From the NCBI GenBank assembly GCA_000434735.1, contig FR881278.1:11366-75365 (forward strand): a stretch of 64,000 nucleotides of DNA, written 5' to 3'. Below are positions 1 to 8,273 of the stretch, one piece after another; within the stretch, counting starts at the first letter, position 1, and each line of letters starts with the position of its first letter. The DNA is from Bacteroides sp. CAG:530. Its GTDB lineage: Bacteria; Bacteroidota; Bacteroidia; Bacteroidales; Bacteroidaceae. The translations under genes and the position numbers were made by a program. The notes under the pieces are model-generated. The model saw only the letters and a list, made by a program, of their open reading frames with translations, ran no database searches and had not been told where the DNA came from.

Positions 1-815
1 TGTTGTGCCGGAATAGAATTTTCAGCATGTTCTTCGTTGCGCAAGTTGCGATATTTGGCGAACGCTTTATAAATACTCTGTGCCAACGCCGAGCTTCCGT
101 TGTCCGATAGCAGATAAGATTCTTCAGTAGGGTTGTTGATATATCCTAATTCAATCAGAACCGAAGGCATAGATGTTTCTCTTAGCACCAGGAATCCTGC
201 TTGGTGAACTCCTTTATCCGGACGACGTGCCGTTTGTCTGAACTGTTGCTGTATGCTTTTGGCGAAACTAACGCTCTGCGACATGTATTTGTCTTGAAGG
301 AATTCGAATATGATATAGCTTTCAGCAGAGTTAGGGTTAAATCCGGCGTATTGTTTTTTGTAATCGCTTTCTATCAAGATTACCGAGTTTTCTTTCTTCG
401 CTACTTCCAGGTTCTCTTGGGTCTTGTGTAATCCTAACGTGTAGGTCTCAGTGCCGCTAACCTTAGTGGTGCGCGAAGCTAACGAGTTGGTATGTATTGA
501 TATAAAGAGATTGGCTTTAGCGTTGTTGGCTATTTCGGCACGTTCGTGCAGGGCTACGAATTTATCGGTAGAGCGTGTATACACCACCCGTGTGTCGCTG
601 CAGTTACGTTCTATGAGTCGTCCTAATTTCAGCGCAACGCTTAGGTTGATGTTTTTCTCTTTTCCTCTGCGTCCTATAGCTCCAGGGTCGTGTCCACCGT
701 GTCCTGCATCGATTACTACGGTGAAACGCTTATTGTTAGCTGGCTCGTGTCCTGCTATTTGAATCGCCGGAATCAGCAGAAATAAAAACAGTATGTAGTA
801 TGTATATGCTTTCAT
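1..815 (-). CDS. N-acetylmuramoyl-L-alanine amidase (Amidase_3), 3' end outside window
   Basis: The reading frame is open from an ATG at 815 to the window edge, so only the first ~271 residues are visible. A short hydrophobic N-terminus (residues about 5-20) looks like a signal peptide. It is followed by the Amidase_3 zinc motif VVIDAGHGGHDPGAIG near residue 33, the glutamate ligand in GKEKNINL, and ISIHTNS near residue 110, which are the usual metal ligands. Known for the family: zinc-dependent cleavage of the amide bond between MurNAc and the stem peptide in the periplasm during cell separation or wall recycling. A TAnnTTTGC box lies 18 bp upstream. The C-terminal part, which could carry an extra domain, cannot be seen. 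Confidence 0.9.
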   Translation of the reverse strand, partial: MKAYTYYILFLFLLIPAIQIAGHEPANNKRFTVVIDAGHGGHDPGAIGRRGKEKNINLSVALKLGRLIERNCSDTRVVYTRSTDKFVALHERAEIANNAKANLFISIHTNSLASRTTKVSGTETYTLGLHKTQENLEVAKKENSVILIESDYKKQYAGFNPNSAESYIIFEFLQDKYMSQSVSFAKSIQQQFRQTARRPDKGVHQAGFLVLRETSMPSVLIELGYINNPTEESYLLSDNGSSALAQSIYKAFAKYRNLRNEEHAENSIPAQ

Positions 816-832
816 AAAATAAAAAATCAACG

Positions 833-841
833 GCAAAGTTA
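833..841 (-). promoter_or_regulatory. -7 promoter box of the amidase gene
   Basis: Read on the minus strand the box is TAACTTTGC, matching the Bacteroidetes -7 consensus TAnnTTTGC, a short distance upstream of the amidase ATG. The rest of 842-1067 is AT-rich with no gene recognised. Confidence 0.6.
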
Positions 842-1067
842 GTGTTTTTTTCTGATTCTTCGGTTGGGGCATATCGTAAGAATGTGTTTTTATCGGTTTA
901 AGCCTATAAAAACAGATAAATGTACGATGAAAAAAAACTGTTTTTGTGATTCTGCCGCCGTTTTTTTTTTGATGCGCAAAACTGTTGTGGCGTTGAATAA
1001 TTGTTGTGATTTGTTTTTTTGATTGGTTGCTTCTTTGAATATCAGAAGTCTTTAGAAAAAGAAAAAA

Positions 1068-1430
1068 GCAGTTGGTCTGTAAGCCGGGTTCTGTTTCTTA
1101 TATAAATAAGACGTCTGTCATTTATCTAATCCTGCCGTCACCGACAGGCTCTAGCGGTCTACCCTCCGACGTGGGGCGAGCAACCCTCGTTAATGCCGGT
1201 TTACATGACCTTACAACTCCTAAGATGCACAGCACATATATCGCTATATGTCTGGTAGGCTCTTACCCCACCTTCTCACCCTTGCTCTCCCTGGGTAGGG
1301 AGGGCGGTTATTTTCTTCTGCATTACTCTATCCTCGCGGTTAGCTTTCTGTTAGGAAGTAGGATGCTCTGCGTTGCCCGGACTTTCCTCTTTTACCGTAA
1401 AGGTACCAGCGACAAACCGACCAACTGCTT
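1068..1430 (-). ncRNA. rnpB: RNase P RNA (bacterial type A)
   Basis: On the minus strand the 5' end forms GCAGTTGGTC and the 3' end GACCAACTGC, which pair as helix P1. Just inside the 5' end is the hallmark GAGGAAAGTCCGGGC (around 1375-1390), and near the 3' end the conserved CAGAACCCGGCTTA (around 1077-1092). The length of about 360 nt suits a type A RNA. It is the catalytic RNA that matures tRNA 5' ends. The plus-strand open frame across this region (1072-1455) is an artefact of the structured RNA. Ends are set from the P1 helix and may be off by a few bases. Confidence 0.95.
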
Positions 1431-1437
1431 TCTGGAT

Positions 1438-1446
1438 GCAAAGGTA
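1438..1446 (-). promoter_or_regulatory. -7 promoter box of rnpB
   Basis: Minus-strand TACCTTTGC, a full match to the TAnnTTTGC box, ending about 8 bp before the RNase P RNA 5' end. Confidence 0.65.
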
Positions 1447-1687
1447 TTCAAATAAACCGAAAATAGGACATGTTTGGCAGAAATATCTGTTCTTTATCTG
1501 TAAAATGACTGATAATGAATGCAAATTTGGCAGTCTGTCTCGTTAACTGCGGTTAAGCGTATTTATTTCTGTGTTAAAAGAGGGAAAAAAGTGGCAGTTG
1601 GTGGTACAACTGTATGTTTTTTGTTCTACTTTAGCAACTGAAATGTTAAACAACTGTAGAAATTAACAAAATAAAAAGAATATAATT

Positions 1688-3184
1688 ATGAAAACAACAA
1701 CTAAAATTGCAGCAAGCGCATTGGCAATGGTTGCTGTCAGCGCAGGGGTAGCAGGAGTAACTACTTACACCATGATGAAACCTCAGCAAGATAAGATGAC
1801 ATCTTTCTCAGGAGAATTCAATAATACATCAAACGCACGTTATGCCGCTTTCGACCCTGCACGTATGCAGCCGGTTGACTTGACTTCGGCAGCCGAAAGT
1901 TCTTTAAGTTCGGTAGTACGTATTGTGGCTATTGCGCATAGCAAAGTGCAGACTGTTCAAGGTCAGCCTGATATCTTCGACTTCTTCTTTGGCGATGGTC
2001 GCGGACGTCAGCAGCAAATTCAGACTCCAGAACAGAAAGGCGTAGGTTCGGGTGTTATTATCTCTAACGATGGATACATAGCTACAAACAACCACGTTAT
2101 TGACGGAGCGGACGAGCTGACTGTCAAGTTGCACGACGGAAGAGAGTTGAAAGGGCGTGTAATTGGTGCCGACCCTACAACCGACTTGGCTTTGGTAAAG
2201 ATAGAAGGCGATGATTTCCCTGCTATGCCTATCGGTGATTCTGATAAACTGAAAGTAGGAGAGTGGGTATTGGCTGTAGGTAATCCGTTCAACTTAGGTT
2301 CTACCGTTACTGCCGGTATCGTTAGTGCCAAGGCTCGCGGATTAGGAGCTAACGGCGTAGAATCTTTCATCCAGACAGATGCTGCCATAAACCAAGGTAA
2401 CAGTGGTGGTGCATTGGTTAATGTGAAGGGCGAACTGGTAGGTATTAACGCAATGCTGTATTCTCCTACAGGAGCATATAGCGGATACGGATTTGCCATC
2501 CCTGTAAGCATAATGACCAAGGTGGTAACCGATTTGAAGAAATATGGAACTGTTCAGCGTGCATTGTTGGGTATTCAAGGTCGCGATATGGGTAACGATG
2601 CTTATCCGGAAGAAATCCAGAAGGAGCAGAAAGAACTCGGTGTAAACGAAGGAGTTCAGGTTGTAGAAGTTGTAGACAACGGATCTGCTACCGGAATCTT
2701 GAAGAAGAACGATGTCATTACCGAGATTAATGGTAAGAAGGTAAGAACAATGGCCGACTTGCAAGGAACATTGGCTAAATTCCGTCCGGGTGATAAGGTG
2801 ACTTTGAAAGTTTGGCGTGATAAGAAAGAAAAGAGCTTTACTGTTACGCTGAAGAATGCGCAAGGTAACACTAAGATTGTTAAGAATGCCGATATGGAAT
2901 TGCTGGGTGCCGCATTCCGTGCCGTACCTGCCGACTTGAAGAAACAGCTTAACTTAGGTTACGGTGTTCAGGTTACAGGCGTAGGACAAGGAAGAATGGC
3001 AGATAGCGGTATCCGTAAAGACTTCATCATATTGAAGGCTAATGGAAGACAACTTAAGACAGTACAAGATTTGGAGAACGCGTTGAAAGAAGCTTCTCAA
3101 TCACCAGATCAGGTATTGTTCATGACAGGTGTTTATCCTTCAGGAAAACGTGCTAATTATGCGGTAGACTTGTCGCAGAATTAA
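1688..3184 (+). CDS. HtrA/DegP-type periplasmic serine protease
   Basis: 498 aa. Residues 1-30 form a signal peptide or membrane anchor. A trypsin-like domain follows with the full catalytic triad: His136 in TNNHVIDGADEL, Asp166 in DPTTDLALV and Ser239 in QGNSGGALVN. Two PDZ domains occupy roughly 285-395 and 400-490 (the first has GVQVVEVVDNGSA, the second GVQVTGVGQGRMA). This is the DegP/Do layout: an envelope protease and chaperone that degrades misfolded periplasmic proteins. It stands alone between rnpB and a tRNA, with its own terminator hairpin downstream. An inverted repeat (CAGTTG, 6-nt gap, CAACTG) lies at 1595-1612 upstream; its role is unknown. Confidence 0.95.
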   Translation: MKTTTKIAASALAMVAVSAGVAGVTTYTMMKPQQDKMTSFSGEFNNTSNARYAAFDPARMQPVDLTSAAESSLSSVVRIVAIAHSKVQTVQGQPDIFDFFFGDGRGRQQQIQTPEQKGVGSGVIISNDGYIATNNHVIDGADELTVKLHDGRELKGRVIGADPTTDLALVKIEGDDFPAMPIGDSDKLKVGEWVLAVGNPFNLGSTVTAGIVSAKARGLGANGVESFIQTDAAINQGNSGGALVNVKGELVGINAMLYSPTGAYSGYGFAIPVSIMTKVVTDLKKYGTVQRALLGIQGRDMGNDAYPEEIQKEQKELGVNEGVQVVEVVDNGSATGILKKNDVITEINGKKVRTMADLQGTLAKFRPGDKVTLKVWRDKKEKSFTVTLKNAQGNTKIVKNADMELLGAAFRAVPADLKKQLNLGYGVQVTGVGQGRMADSGIRKDFIILKANGRQLKTVQDLENALKEASQSPDQVLFMTGVYPSGKRANYAVDLSQN

Positions 3185-3202
3185 TATCAGATATAAATAG
3201 GT

Positions 3203-3263
3203 AAAAAGAAAAGAGGCGATGTTCTTGACTATAGTCAGTCAAGGATGTCGCCTCTTTTCTTTT
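3203..3263 (+). terminator. Terminator downstream of htrA
   Basis: Long inverted repeat: AAGAAAAGAGGCGA pairs with TCGCCTCTTTTCTT across a loop that itself contains the small hairpin TTGACTATAGTCAGTCAA. The stem ends in a T-rich tract. Confidence 0.8.
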
Positions 3264-3317
3264 ATATATATAAGTCATGTATTTGACCGTTCTTGTTTCT
3301 TAATCCTTATAAAAAGC

Positions 3318-3355
3318 AAAAAGCATCGACAATCTATCGATTATCAATGCTTTTT
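3318..3355 (-). terminator. Terminator of the tRNA-Pro gene (minus strand)
   Basis: AAAAAGCAT and ATGCTTTTT form a stem, with an inner GATAATC/GATTGTC pairing. It lies just beyond the 3' end of the minus-strand tRNA and ends in T residues on that strand. Confidence 0.65.
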
Positions 3356-3360
3356 CCAGT

Positions 3361-3434
3361 CGGGGTGACTGGATTCGAACCAGCGACCACACGCCCCCCA
3401 GACGCGTACTCTAACCGGGCTGAGCTACACCCCG
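3361..3434 (-). tRNA. tRNA-Pro (anticodon GGG), mobile-element target site
   Basis: 74-nt cloverleaf on the minus strand: acceptor CGGGGTG/CACCCCG, D arm GCTC..GAGT, anticodon loop CTGGGGG (anticodon GGG, proline), T loop TTCGAAT. No CCA is encoded. The first 40 nt plus 31 bp of upstream DNA belong to a 71-bp repeat that recurs at 9941-10011, so the 5' half and the -7 promoter box now sit at the left end of an integrated element. A second near-identical gene lies at 21102-21175. Confidence 0.95.
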
Positions 3435-3465
3435 AATTGCGGATGCAAAGGTACGCCTTTATTTG
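3395..3465. repeat. attL: left copy of the 71-bp direct repeat
   Basis: Identical over 71 bp to 9941-10011. It covers tRNA-Pro nucleotides 1-40 (including the anticodon) and the upstream 31 bp with the -7 box. Sequence identity breaks off at 3394/9940 and at 3466/10012. Direct repeats of part of a tRNA gene around an integrase gene are the signature of tyrosine-recombinase integration. Confidence 0.9.
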
Positions 3466-3475
3466 GAATAAGCAA
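3445..3475 (-). promoter_or_regulatory. Hybrid promoter of the intact tRNA-Pro
   Basis: Minus strand: -7 box TACCTTTGC at 3445-3453 lies inside the 71-bp repeat. A CTTG at 3473-3476 sits 19 bp upstream, in the -33 position, and lies in element DNA beyond the repeat. In the other two copies of this promoter (native side at 9991-10022, and upstream of the second tRNA-Pro) the -33 box is TTTG with the same 19-bp spacing. Confidence 0.6.
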
Positions 3476-3885
3476 GCATTCCGACTAATTTTATTTACAT
3501 AAAAATTATAATACGCTATAATACAGCACATTATATTAATTCTTTTATAACTATAAAAACAAGGCAAGAATAAAGCATACCCCGTCCATATAACACATTT
3601 TGTATTTAGTTGCCCTTACAGTTACCCCGAATCTTGTATTTATTAGCCTTAAGTTACCCAAAAACTTTAATCAAACTTTAATCGAAATTTATTCGCTGTT
3701 GGAAGCGGAGGTTTCCTAATACTGCCTAAGTTGGAGTAAGGCTAAAAAGGCATATCCGATGAAATTTCGGAATTGCAATCCGCCTTTCATTGTTAAATAA
3801 ATCTAAATACATAGCTTTATTGCAGGTTTTTGAAATTCTCCGTTTGAGTTTCATCGTTATATACCGGTTCTAAAAAAAAGAAGTT
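3466..3885. other. Non-coding left end of the element (putative integrase arm sites)
   Basis: No gene is visible. It holds tandem copies of AAACTTTAATC (3662-3672 and 3673-3683). The 23-bp segment 3673-3695 recurs exactly at 9832-9854 near the right end. The preceding AAGTTACCC is matched by AAGTTTCCC on the right. Paired short repeats near both ends of a tyrosine-recombinase element suggest arm-type integrase or Xis binding sites. A small palindrome (CCGA..TCGG) lies around 3757-3771. Confidence 0.5.
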
Positions 3886-5130
3886 ATGGCAAAAATTAGA
3901 TTTGTTTTGAATAAAAGTAATATCCGTAGGGACGGCACATGCCCCGTATGCCTGCGGATTACCCAAAATGGCAGGTTGAAATACATTGACCTCGGACTTT
4001 CCGCAACGGTTGAACAATGGAACGCGGAGACGGAACGGTTAAAAAAAGACAGACGCGTGGTTTCCAACTACGAAAACTACAATGCCCTGTTGAACCACTA
4101 CGAGGAACGGAAAGACGGAATCCTGCGCAAATTCGCACAGGAACGGACGGAGTGGACGATAGAACGCTTCGAGGAAGAATTTGTAGGGGCTTCAAAACGT
4201 GGAAAGGTGTATGACTTTGGGATGAGGCTTGTTGATGACCTTATGGCTACGGGGCATATAGGCAATGCCAAGGTATATGCACGCGACCTGCACCTGTTTT
4301 GCCTCTATGACAGTAAAGCCAAACAACGGCTGTTTTCCGACATTGACGTAAAATATATAAACCGCCTGAACCACGCTATGGAGTTGAACGGGTGCTGCGG
4401 AAACACACGGATGCACACCTTAAAGACGTTACGGGCTATAATAAACAAGGCTATCAAGGAGAAAGAAGCCTCATCCGCTACTTACCCATTTGGAAAAGGA
4501 GGCTTTGAAGTCGGAAAATTGGCGGAAGAGACAGAAAAACGTTACCTGCCACTTAAAGAACTGAAACTGATAAAAAACACACCCCAACAGAATATGGTGC
4601 TGGAACGTGCGCGAAGGCTGTTTCTGTTTTCCTATTACTGCTTTGGAATGAGTTTTGTTGACATGGCACATTTGACAAACCAAAACATAATCATGCTTTC
4701 TACAGGCTTGCACATCGTTTACAAACGGCAGAAAATTAAGAACGCCAAAAACACGAAGCCTATACAGATACCTGTAACAAATGAAATAAAAGAACAGTTG
4801 GAATGGTTTAAAACCAACATTCCGCCTATGGGGGATTACCTGTTACCTATCATTACCAAAAACTATGACGGGGTGGAACTTTACGACCATGTGCGTACCC
4901 GTTACAAGCGAATCAATATGAACATGAAGAAATTAGAGAAAGAACTGGGTATCCGTTTGCCACTTACCACCTATGTTTCCCGTCATTCAATGGCCATGAC
5001 CTTGCAGGAAAACAATATGCCCCGCGAAGTCATCAGCCAAGCATTGGGGCACAAGAACCTTACCACTACGAATGTTTATCTTGACAGCTTCAAGACCGAA
5101 GTGCTTGACAATGCTGCGAGGGTTTTATAA
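3886..5130 (+). CDS. Tyrosine recombinase (integrase) of the element
   Basis: 414 aa with the layout of Bacteroidetes integrases: an arm-binding N-terminal domain (about 1-95), a SAM-like core-binding domain (105-205) and a catalytic domain (215-414). Visible catalytic residues are Arg366 (YVSRHSMAM), His389 (LGHKN) and the nucleophile Tyr398 (NVYLDSF). The motif that normally carries the first arginine reads YYCFGMSFVDM, with Phe253 where most relatives have Arg. CTnDOT integrase is known to lack that arginine as well. It sits near attL and would catalyse integration and excision at the 71-bp core. The next gene starts 32 bp downstream, probably in the same operon. Confidence 0.92.
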   Translation: MAKIRFVLNKSNIRRDGTCPVCLRITQNGRLKYIDLGLSATVEQWNAETERLKKDRRVVSNYENYNALLNHYEERKDGILRKFAQERTEWTIERFEEEFVGASKRGKVYDFGMRLVDDLMATGHIGNAKVYARDLHLFCLYDSKAKQRLFSDIDVKYINRLNHAMELNGCCGNTRMHTLKTLRAIINKAIKEKEASSATYPFGKGGFEVGKLAEETEKRYLPLKELKLIKNTPQQNMVLERARRLFLFSYYCFGMSFVDMAHLTNQNIIMLSTGLHIVYKRQKIKNAKNTKPIQIPVTNEIKEQLEWFKTNIPPMGDYLLPIITKNYDGVELYDHVRTRYKRINMNMKKLEKELGIRLPLTTYVSRHSMAMTLQENNMPREVISQALGHKNLTTTNVYLDSFKTEVLDNAARVL

Positions 5131-5161
5131 CAACAGATACTTACAAATAAACAAAAAGAAT

Positions 5162-5965
5162 ATGGAAGCCCAAATTACCTACATAGGAAATGCAACACCA
5201 TTGGATAAAGCAATTAAAAGGCTGTTGCAAAGAAGAATAAACATTTTTACTCCTATGCGTCAAACCAGTTATATCCAGTCATTATGTTACGGAAACAAGG
5301 AAAGGCTGCAACAGGTAGTAGATGCAATAGACAAAGCTATAAACGAATGGAGAGACAGGTATTTTATACCCGAATGCAGGCGCATACACCCCAATATGAG
5401 CAGTACGGATATAGAGGAGTTGTGCATGGCGGACAAGCTGCACAATGACGAAGGTAAAATCGAACTGACCGCAGATTTCCTGTATGGGGAAATAGAGAAG
5501 TACGGCTTCGTCAATGAACAACACCGCACGGCCATAGAAACGGCATGGAACTTTAACGATTTGGAATTTCTACGTTCACAATGGGAAGATACCGTATTGG
5601 AGCAGATAAGGAGTCTTAGAGGCATTGCAAAAGAAATGCTGGGTACATACCCAGCCAAGCCACAGGACGGGCAACAGAAGACCAACAGACCCCTAAAAAG
5701 GATAGAAGATTACCCGGAGGTATTTGGCATGGATACCTGTTGCCAGTTGACAGGGTACTCCAAGGACACCACTTATAAACTGACTTCCAAGAATGATATA
5801 CCCTGTTACCGTGCAGGAAACAATGGCAGGAAGCTAATGTTCAAACGCAAAGATATTATAGCGTGGATGTTGGATAGGAAACAGGAAACGAACAAGGAAT
5901 TTATAGAACGTATGGACGGACAACTTGCCGCACGGATGCGGAACTCTAAAAACTTACTTCTATAA
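5162..5965 (+). CDS. Helix-turn-helix DNA-binding protein (Xis-like or replication accessory)
   Basis: 267 aa from the ATG at 5162; the longer open frame starting at 5072 overlaps the integrase and is not used. Residues 1-165 are mostly helical and not recognised. Residues 185-240 resemble an excisionase-type helix-turn-helix (HTH_17): YPEVFGMDTCCQLTGYSKDT then PCYRAGNNGRKLMFKRKDII, the usual order of recognition helix, wing and basic end. Such proteins regulate or assist excision and replication of Bacteroides integrative elements. It lies between integrase and replication initiator. Function is inferred from the domain and position. Confidence 0.6.
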   Translation: MEAQITYIGNATPLDKAIKRLLQRRINIFTPMRQTSYIQSLCYGNKERLQQVVDAIDKAINEWRDRYFIPECRRIHPNMSSTDIEELCMADKLHNDEGKIELTADFLYGEIEKYGFVNEQHRTAIETAWNFNDLEFLRSQWEDTVLEQIRSLRGIAKEMLGTYPAKPQDGQQKTNRPLKRIEDYPEVFGMDTCCQLTGYSKDTTYKLTSKNDIPCYRAGNNGRKLMFKRKDIIAWMLDRKQETNKEFIERMDGQLAARMRNSKNLLL

Positions 5966-6041
5966 TAAAACTCTGTTTATACAGAATATTACGAATATTT
6001 TTATATAACCCATTTGTTAAACGATTTAAGAGTTACGATGT

Positions 6042-7061
6042 ATGTACGACAAGGTAGAACTGGTATTGGACGCTGCATATATAGATGGTTATGACTGGCA
6101 TGAGGTAGTTGAGCGTTTGAAGTCGAACTGGATTTTGCTTGGCAAGGGTTCGACTAAAGATAATGACGAGGGGTATTATTGGACTGGCAGACATATAGGC
6201 AGGATAGATATAAGCAGGAGAGGTGTGCTGTTCATGGGTAGCATACCTAAGTTTATGAACGGACACAACATATACACATTGAGTTTGGATGAGATAGGAC
6301 AGTTTGTTAGGAGGTTGAGTGATATTTTAGGAGTGCCGATGCAGTATGCTGTTGTGAAAGAGTTGGAGTTTGCACATAATTTCGAGATGAGCCAGCCCCC
6401 TATGATTTATTTGCAGAAACTGGGTGGCATGAGAAAGTTTAAGGTGTCGAAGATTGGCGAAACCGTATATATGGAAACCACGCTTGAGAAGATTAAGTTT
6501 TACGACAAGATAAGGGAAGCCAAGAGGAAGCGTGAACTGCCAAAAGACAGAACTGGATTGCCTGAAAACCTGTTAAGGTATGAGGTAACGTTTAAGGAGA
6601 AAAGGCTGAAAGAGCTGTTTAAGGACGGACTGACAGCCGGAGAACTTTATAGCAAGCGTGTGTTTTGGACGTTGGTCGCGGAGTGGTTTTCCTATTTTGA
6701 GAGCGTGGAAAAACTGCCCAAGGGATATTTGGACATTAAATTTGACGATTTTAAGACGGTCGCCGACTTTGTAAATTGGTGCATTTGTGTAGCCAATGGA
6801 GGACAAAATATGGCTTATTATATGAAGTACGTCCTGTTTAAAAATAGGGCATCGAAAAACGACGGCAAGAACCGCCTCCACTATAACATACAAAAGAAAA
6901 TCCGTCAGGCATTAAAGTGGGGTGAAATCCATCTTCCAGCCTCCGATTCCATATCCGAGCTTATCAATAAAATGGAACAGTATCTTACATGGCTTTTGGA
7001 AAAGTCGGCAGACGGTTTAAGCGTCAGTGAGGAACAAAGCCTGTTCCATACAATCCAATAG
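6042..7061 (+). CDS. Rolling-circle replication initiator, phage II/X (Phage_CRI) type
   Basis: 339 aa. The N-terminal half matches what I know of the II/X family of filamentous-phage and plasmid initiators: GSIPKFMNGHNIYTL (66-80), VVKELEFAHNFEM (104-116), and the nucleophile candidate Tyr154 in KIKFYDKIREAKRK. Family role: nick one strand at a double-strand origin and stay joined through the tyrosine. In integrative elements related initiators can double as relaxases, so it could serve both plasmid-form replication and mobilization. A large inverted repeat starts about 30 bp after its stop codon. Assignment is by motif recall; a relaxase label (Rep_trans/MobT) is the main alternative. Confidence 0.65.
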   Translation: MYDKVELVLDAAYIDGYDWHEVVERLKSNWILLGKGSTKDNDEGYYWTGRHIGRIDISRRGVLFMGSIPKFMNGHNIYTLSLDEIGQFVRRLSDILGVPMQYAVVKELEFAHNFEMSQPPMIYLQKLGGMRKFKVSKIGETVYMETTLEKIKFYDKIREAKRKRELPKDRTGLPENLLRYEVTFKEKRLKELFKDGLTAGELYSKRVFWTLVAEWFSYFESVEKLPKGYLDIKFDDFKTVADFVNWCICVANGGQNMAYYMKYVLFKNRASKNDGKNRLHYNIQKKIRQALKWGEIHLPASDSISELINKMEQYLTWLLEKSADGLSVSEEQSLFHTIQ

Positions 7062-7088
7062 GCAGCTTCATTCCTAATCCCTAAAACA

Positions 7089-7190
7089 AGCCCTCTATTG
7101 GCGCGGTACAGCCAAAAACGTATCTTATGCGGACAATGTATTCGCTTATACAAAAATAATGGCTTGTACGCGCCAATACGAGGGTGGGCT
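7089..7190. repeat. Large imperfect inverted repeat (candidate dso/oriT)
   Basis: Left arm 7089-7114 contains CTCTATTGGCGCGGTACAG. The right arm 7160-7190 reads on the opposite strand CTCGTATTGGCGCGTACAAG. The arms pair over about 25 bp with three short bulges and a ~45-nt AT-rich loop. The site directly follows the rolling-circle initiator gene, where a nicking origin or single-strand origin would be expected. It could also act as a strong transcript end. Confidence 0.6.
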
Positions 7191-7475
7191 ATTCCTGTCA
7201 GTGATATACAGCATTGAACGGTTTCGATAAAAGGTGCACGGCTCGTCATTACACAAAATTATTAATCTTTCAATTGCTTATATATGGTGATGGACGCTTG
7301 TATAATGGGGTGTGGGGTGGAATGAAAGTCTTTAAATTATATTGTAATGCACTGTAAACCAACAGTGTTTTGTATTTTCTTAAAAGCGTAATAAGTAATG
7401 AAAATTAAGGGTGTTGCATCCTAATTATGTTTTCAGGCAATACGGCTGTGAAATAAAGTTAAAGCCTTAATAAAC
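7191..7475. other. AT-rich spacer between the initiator and the nmad genes
   Basis: No open frame or RNA gene recognised. It separates the convergent plus-strand replication block from the minus-strand Nmad3 gene. Confidence 0.5.
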
Positions 7476-8273
7476 TCATTGAGCACTTAACAGGTCTTCT
7501 ATCCATTCCAAAGCCTTATCATTTGCCTCAAACACAAATTCCTGTCCTTTTGCAGCAGACACAAAACAGTCATCTTTCCAAGCATTGGCATTGTAAGTAA
7601 TGGGTATGTCCCTAAAGAAGTCGGGTAAATCCCAAATGCTTTTACTGTACCCCTGTTTGGTAAGCACTAATTTATCGGCATAGGAAAGACATCCTGCTCC
7701 GGGCTGTTCGGGGCAGAATGACAGTAAATCGGAAGCGATAAAAATCGCATTGGGCTGTTTCCATCGTTCTGTCTTGGCATGGGGGTGTTCCGCCAGCCAT
7801 TGCGGTACATTGTCCTGTGAACAGACAATATCCCCTACCTGTAAATATCCGTAAATGACGTGCAGGTCAGATGCACCTTTCACATAGCTTAATTTTCCGT
7901 CTATAAACTCTGTTTGGCGGAAAGAGCCAAAGAACAGAAACAAGTCCCCGATACCAACCTTTTGCTTCTGTAGATGCCCCAAAGCAGAACCTGTTTGTCC
8001 GAATGCTGACTTCCATCCGCCAAGCCTGCTTGTTGCCTCCTTCCTAATGTCGGGGTCTAAATGGCAGGTATAGTTTGCCTTTATCCGGCTGCTTGGTTTC
8101 AACTCCTGTATTAATTCGTAATACGACTTGCCGTTCCACGTCAAATCTGCATATTTTGTAGTATCCTCTTTTGAGGGTATTGGCAGCGACAATAGTGTTC
8201 CGTCCGGTAGTATGGGGCTTGGCATTCCTCCATACTGCGAATCAAAGCCTTTCCGGCTGAATATTACTTTCAT
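7476..8273 (-). CDS. Nmad3-family putative nucleotide-modification protein
   Basis: 265 aa. The N-terminus KVIFSRKGFDSQYGGMPSPI with LPDGTLLSLPIP is the signature start of the Nmad3 family (nucleotide modification associated domain 3). Other conserved-looking stretches are LDPDIRKE (75-82), ALGHLQKQKVGIGDLFLFFG and LHVIYGYLQVGDIV. The family was predicted from gene context (phages and modification islands) to act in synthesis or handling of modified nucleotides; no reaction is established. Its ATG overlaps the stop of the upstream Nmad2 gene by four bases (ATGA), so the two are translationally coupled. No signal peptide or membrane segment, so cytoplasmic. Identification is from memory of the family. 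Confidence 0.7.
   Translation of the reverse strand: MKVIFSRKGFDSQYGGMPSPILPDGTLLSLPIPSKEDTTKYADLTWNGKSYYELIQELKPSSRIKANYTCHLDPDIRKEATSRLGGWKSAFGQTGSALGHLQKQKVGIGDLFLFFGSFRQTEFIDGKLSYVKGASDLHVIYGYLQVGDIVCSQDNVPQWLAEHPHAKTERWKQPNAIFIASDLLSFCPEQPGAGCLSYADKLVLTKQGYSKSIWDLPDFFRDIPITYNANAWKDDCFVSAAKGQEFVFEANDKALEWIEDLLSAQ

Noticed and set aside
1072..1455. Open frame of 127 aa on the plus strand
   Set aside because: It lies antisense across the RNase P RNA, whose P1 helix and conserved motifs explain the sequence.
5072..5161. N-terminal extension of the HTH protein
   Set aside because: It overlaps the end of the integrase gene; the ATG at 5162 sits at normal operon spacing.
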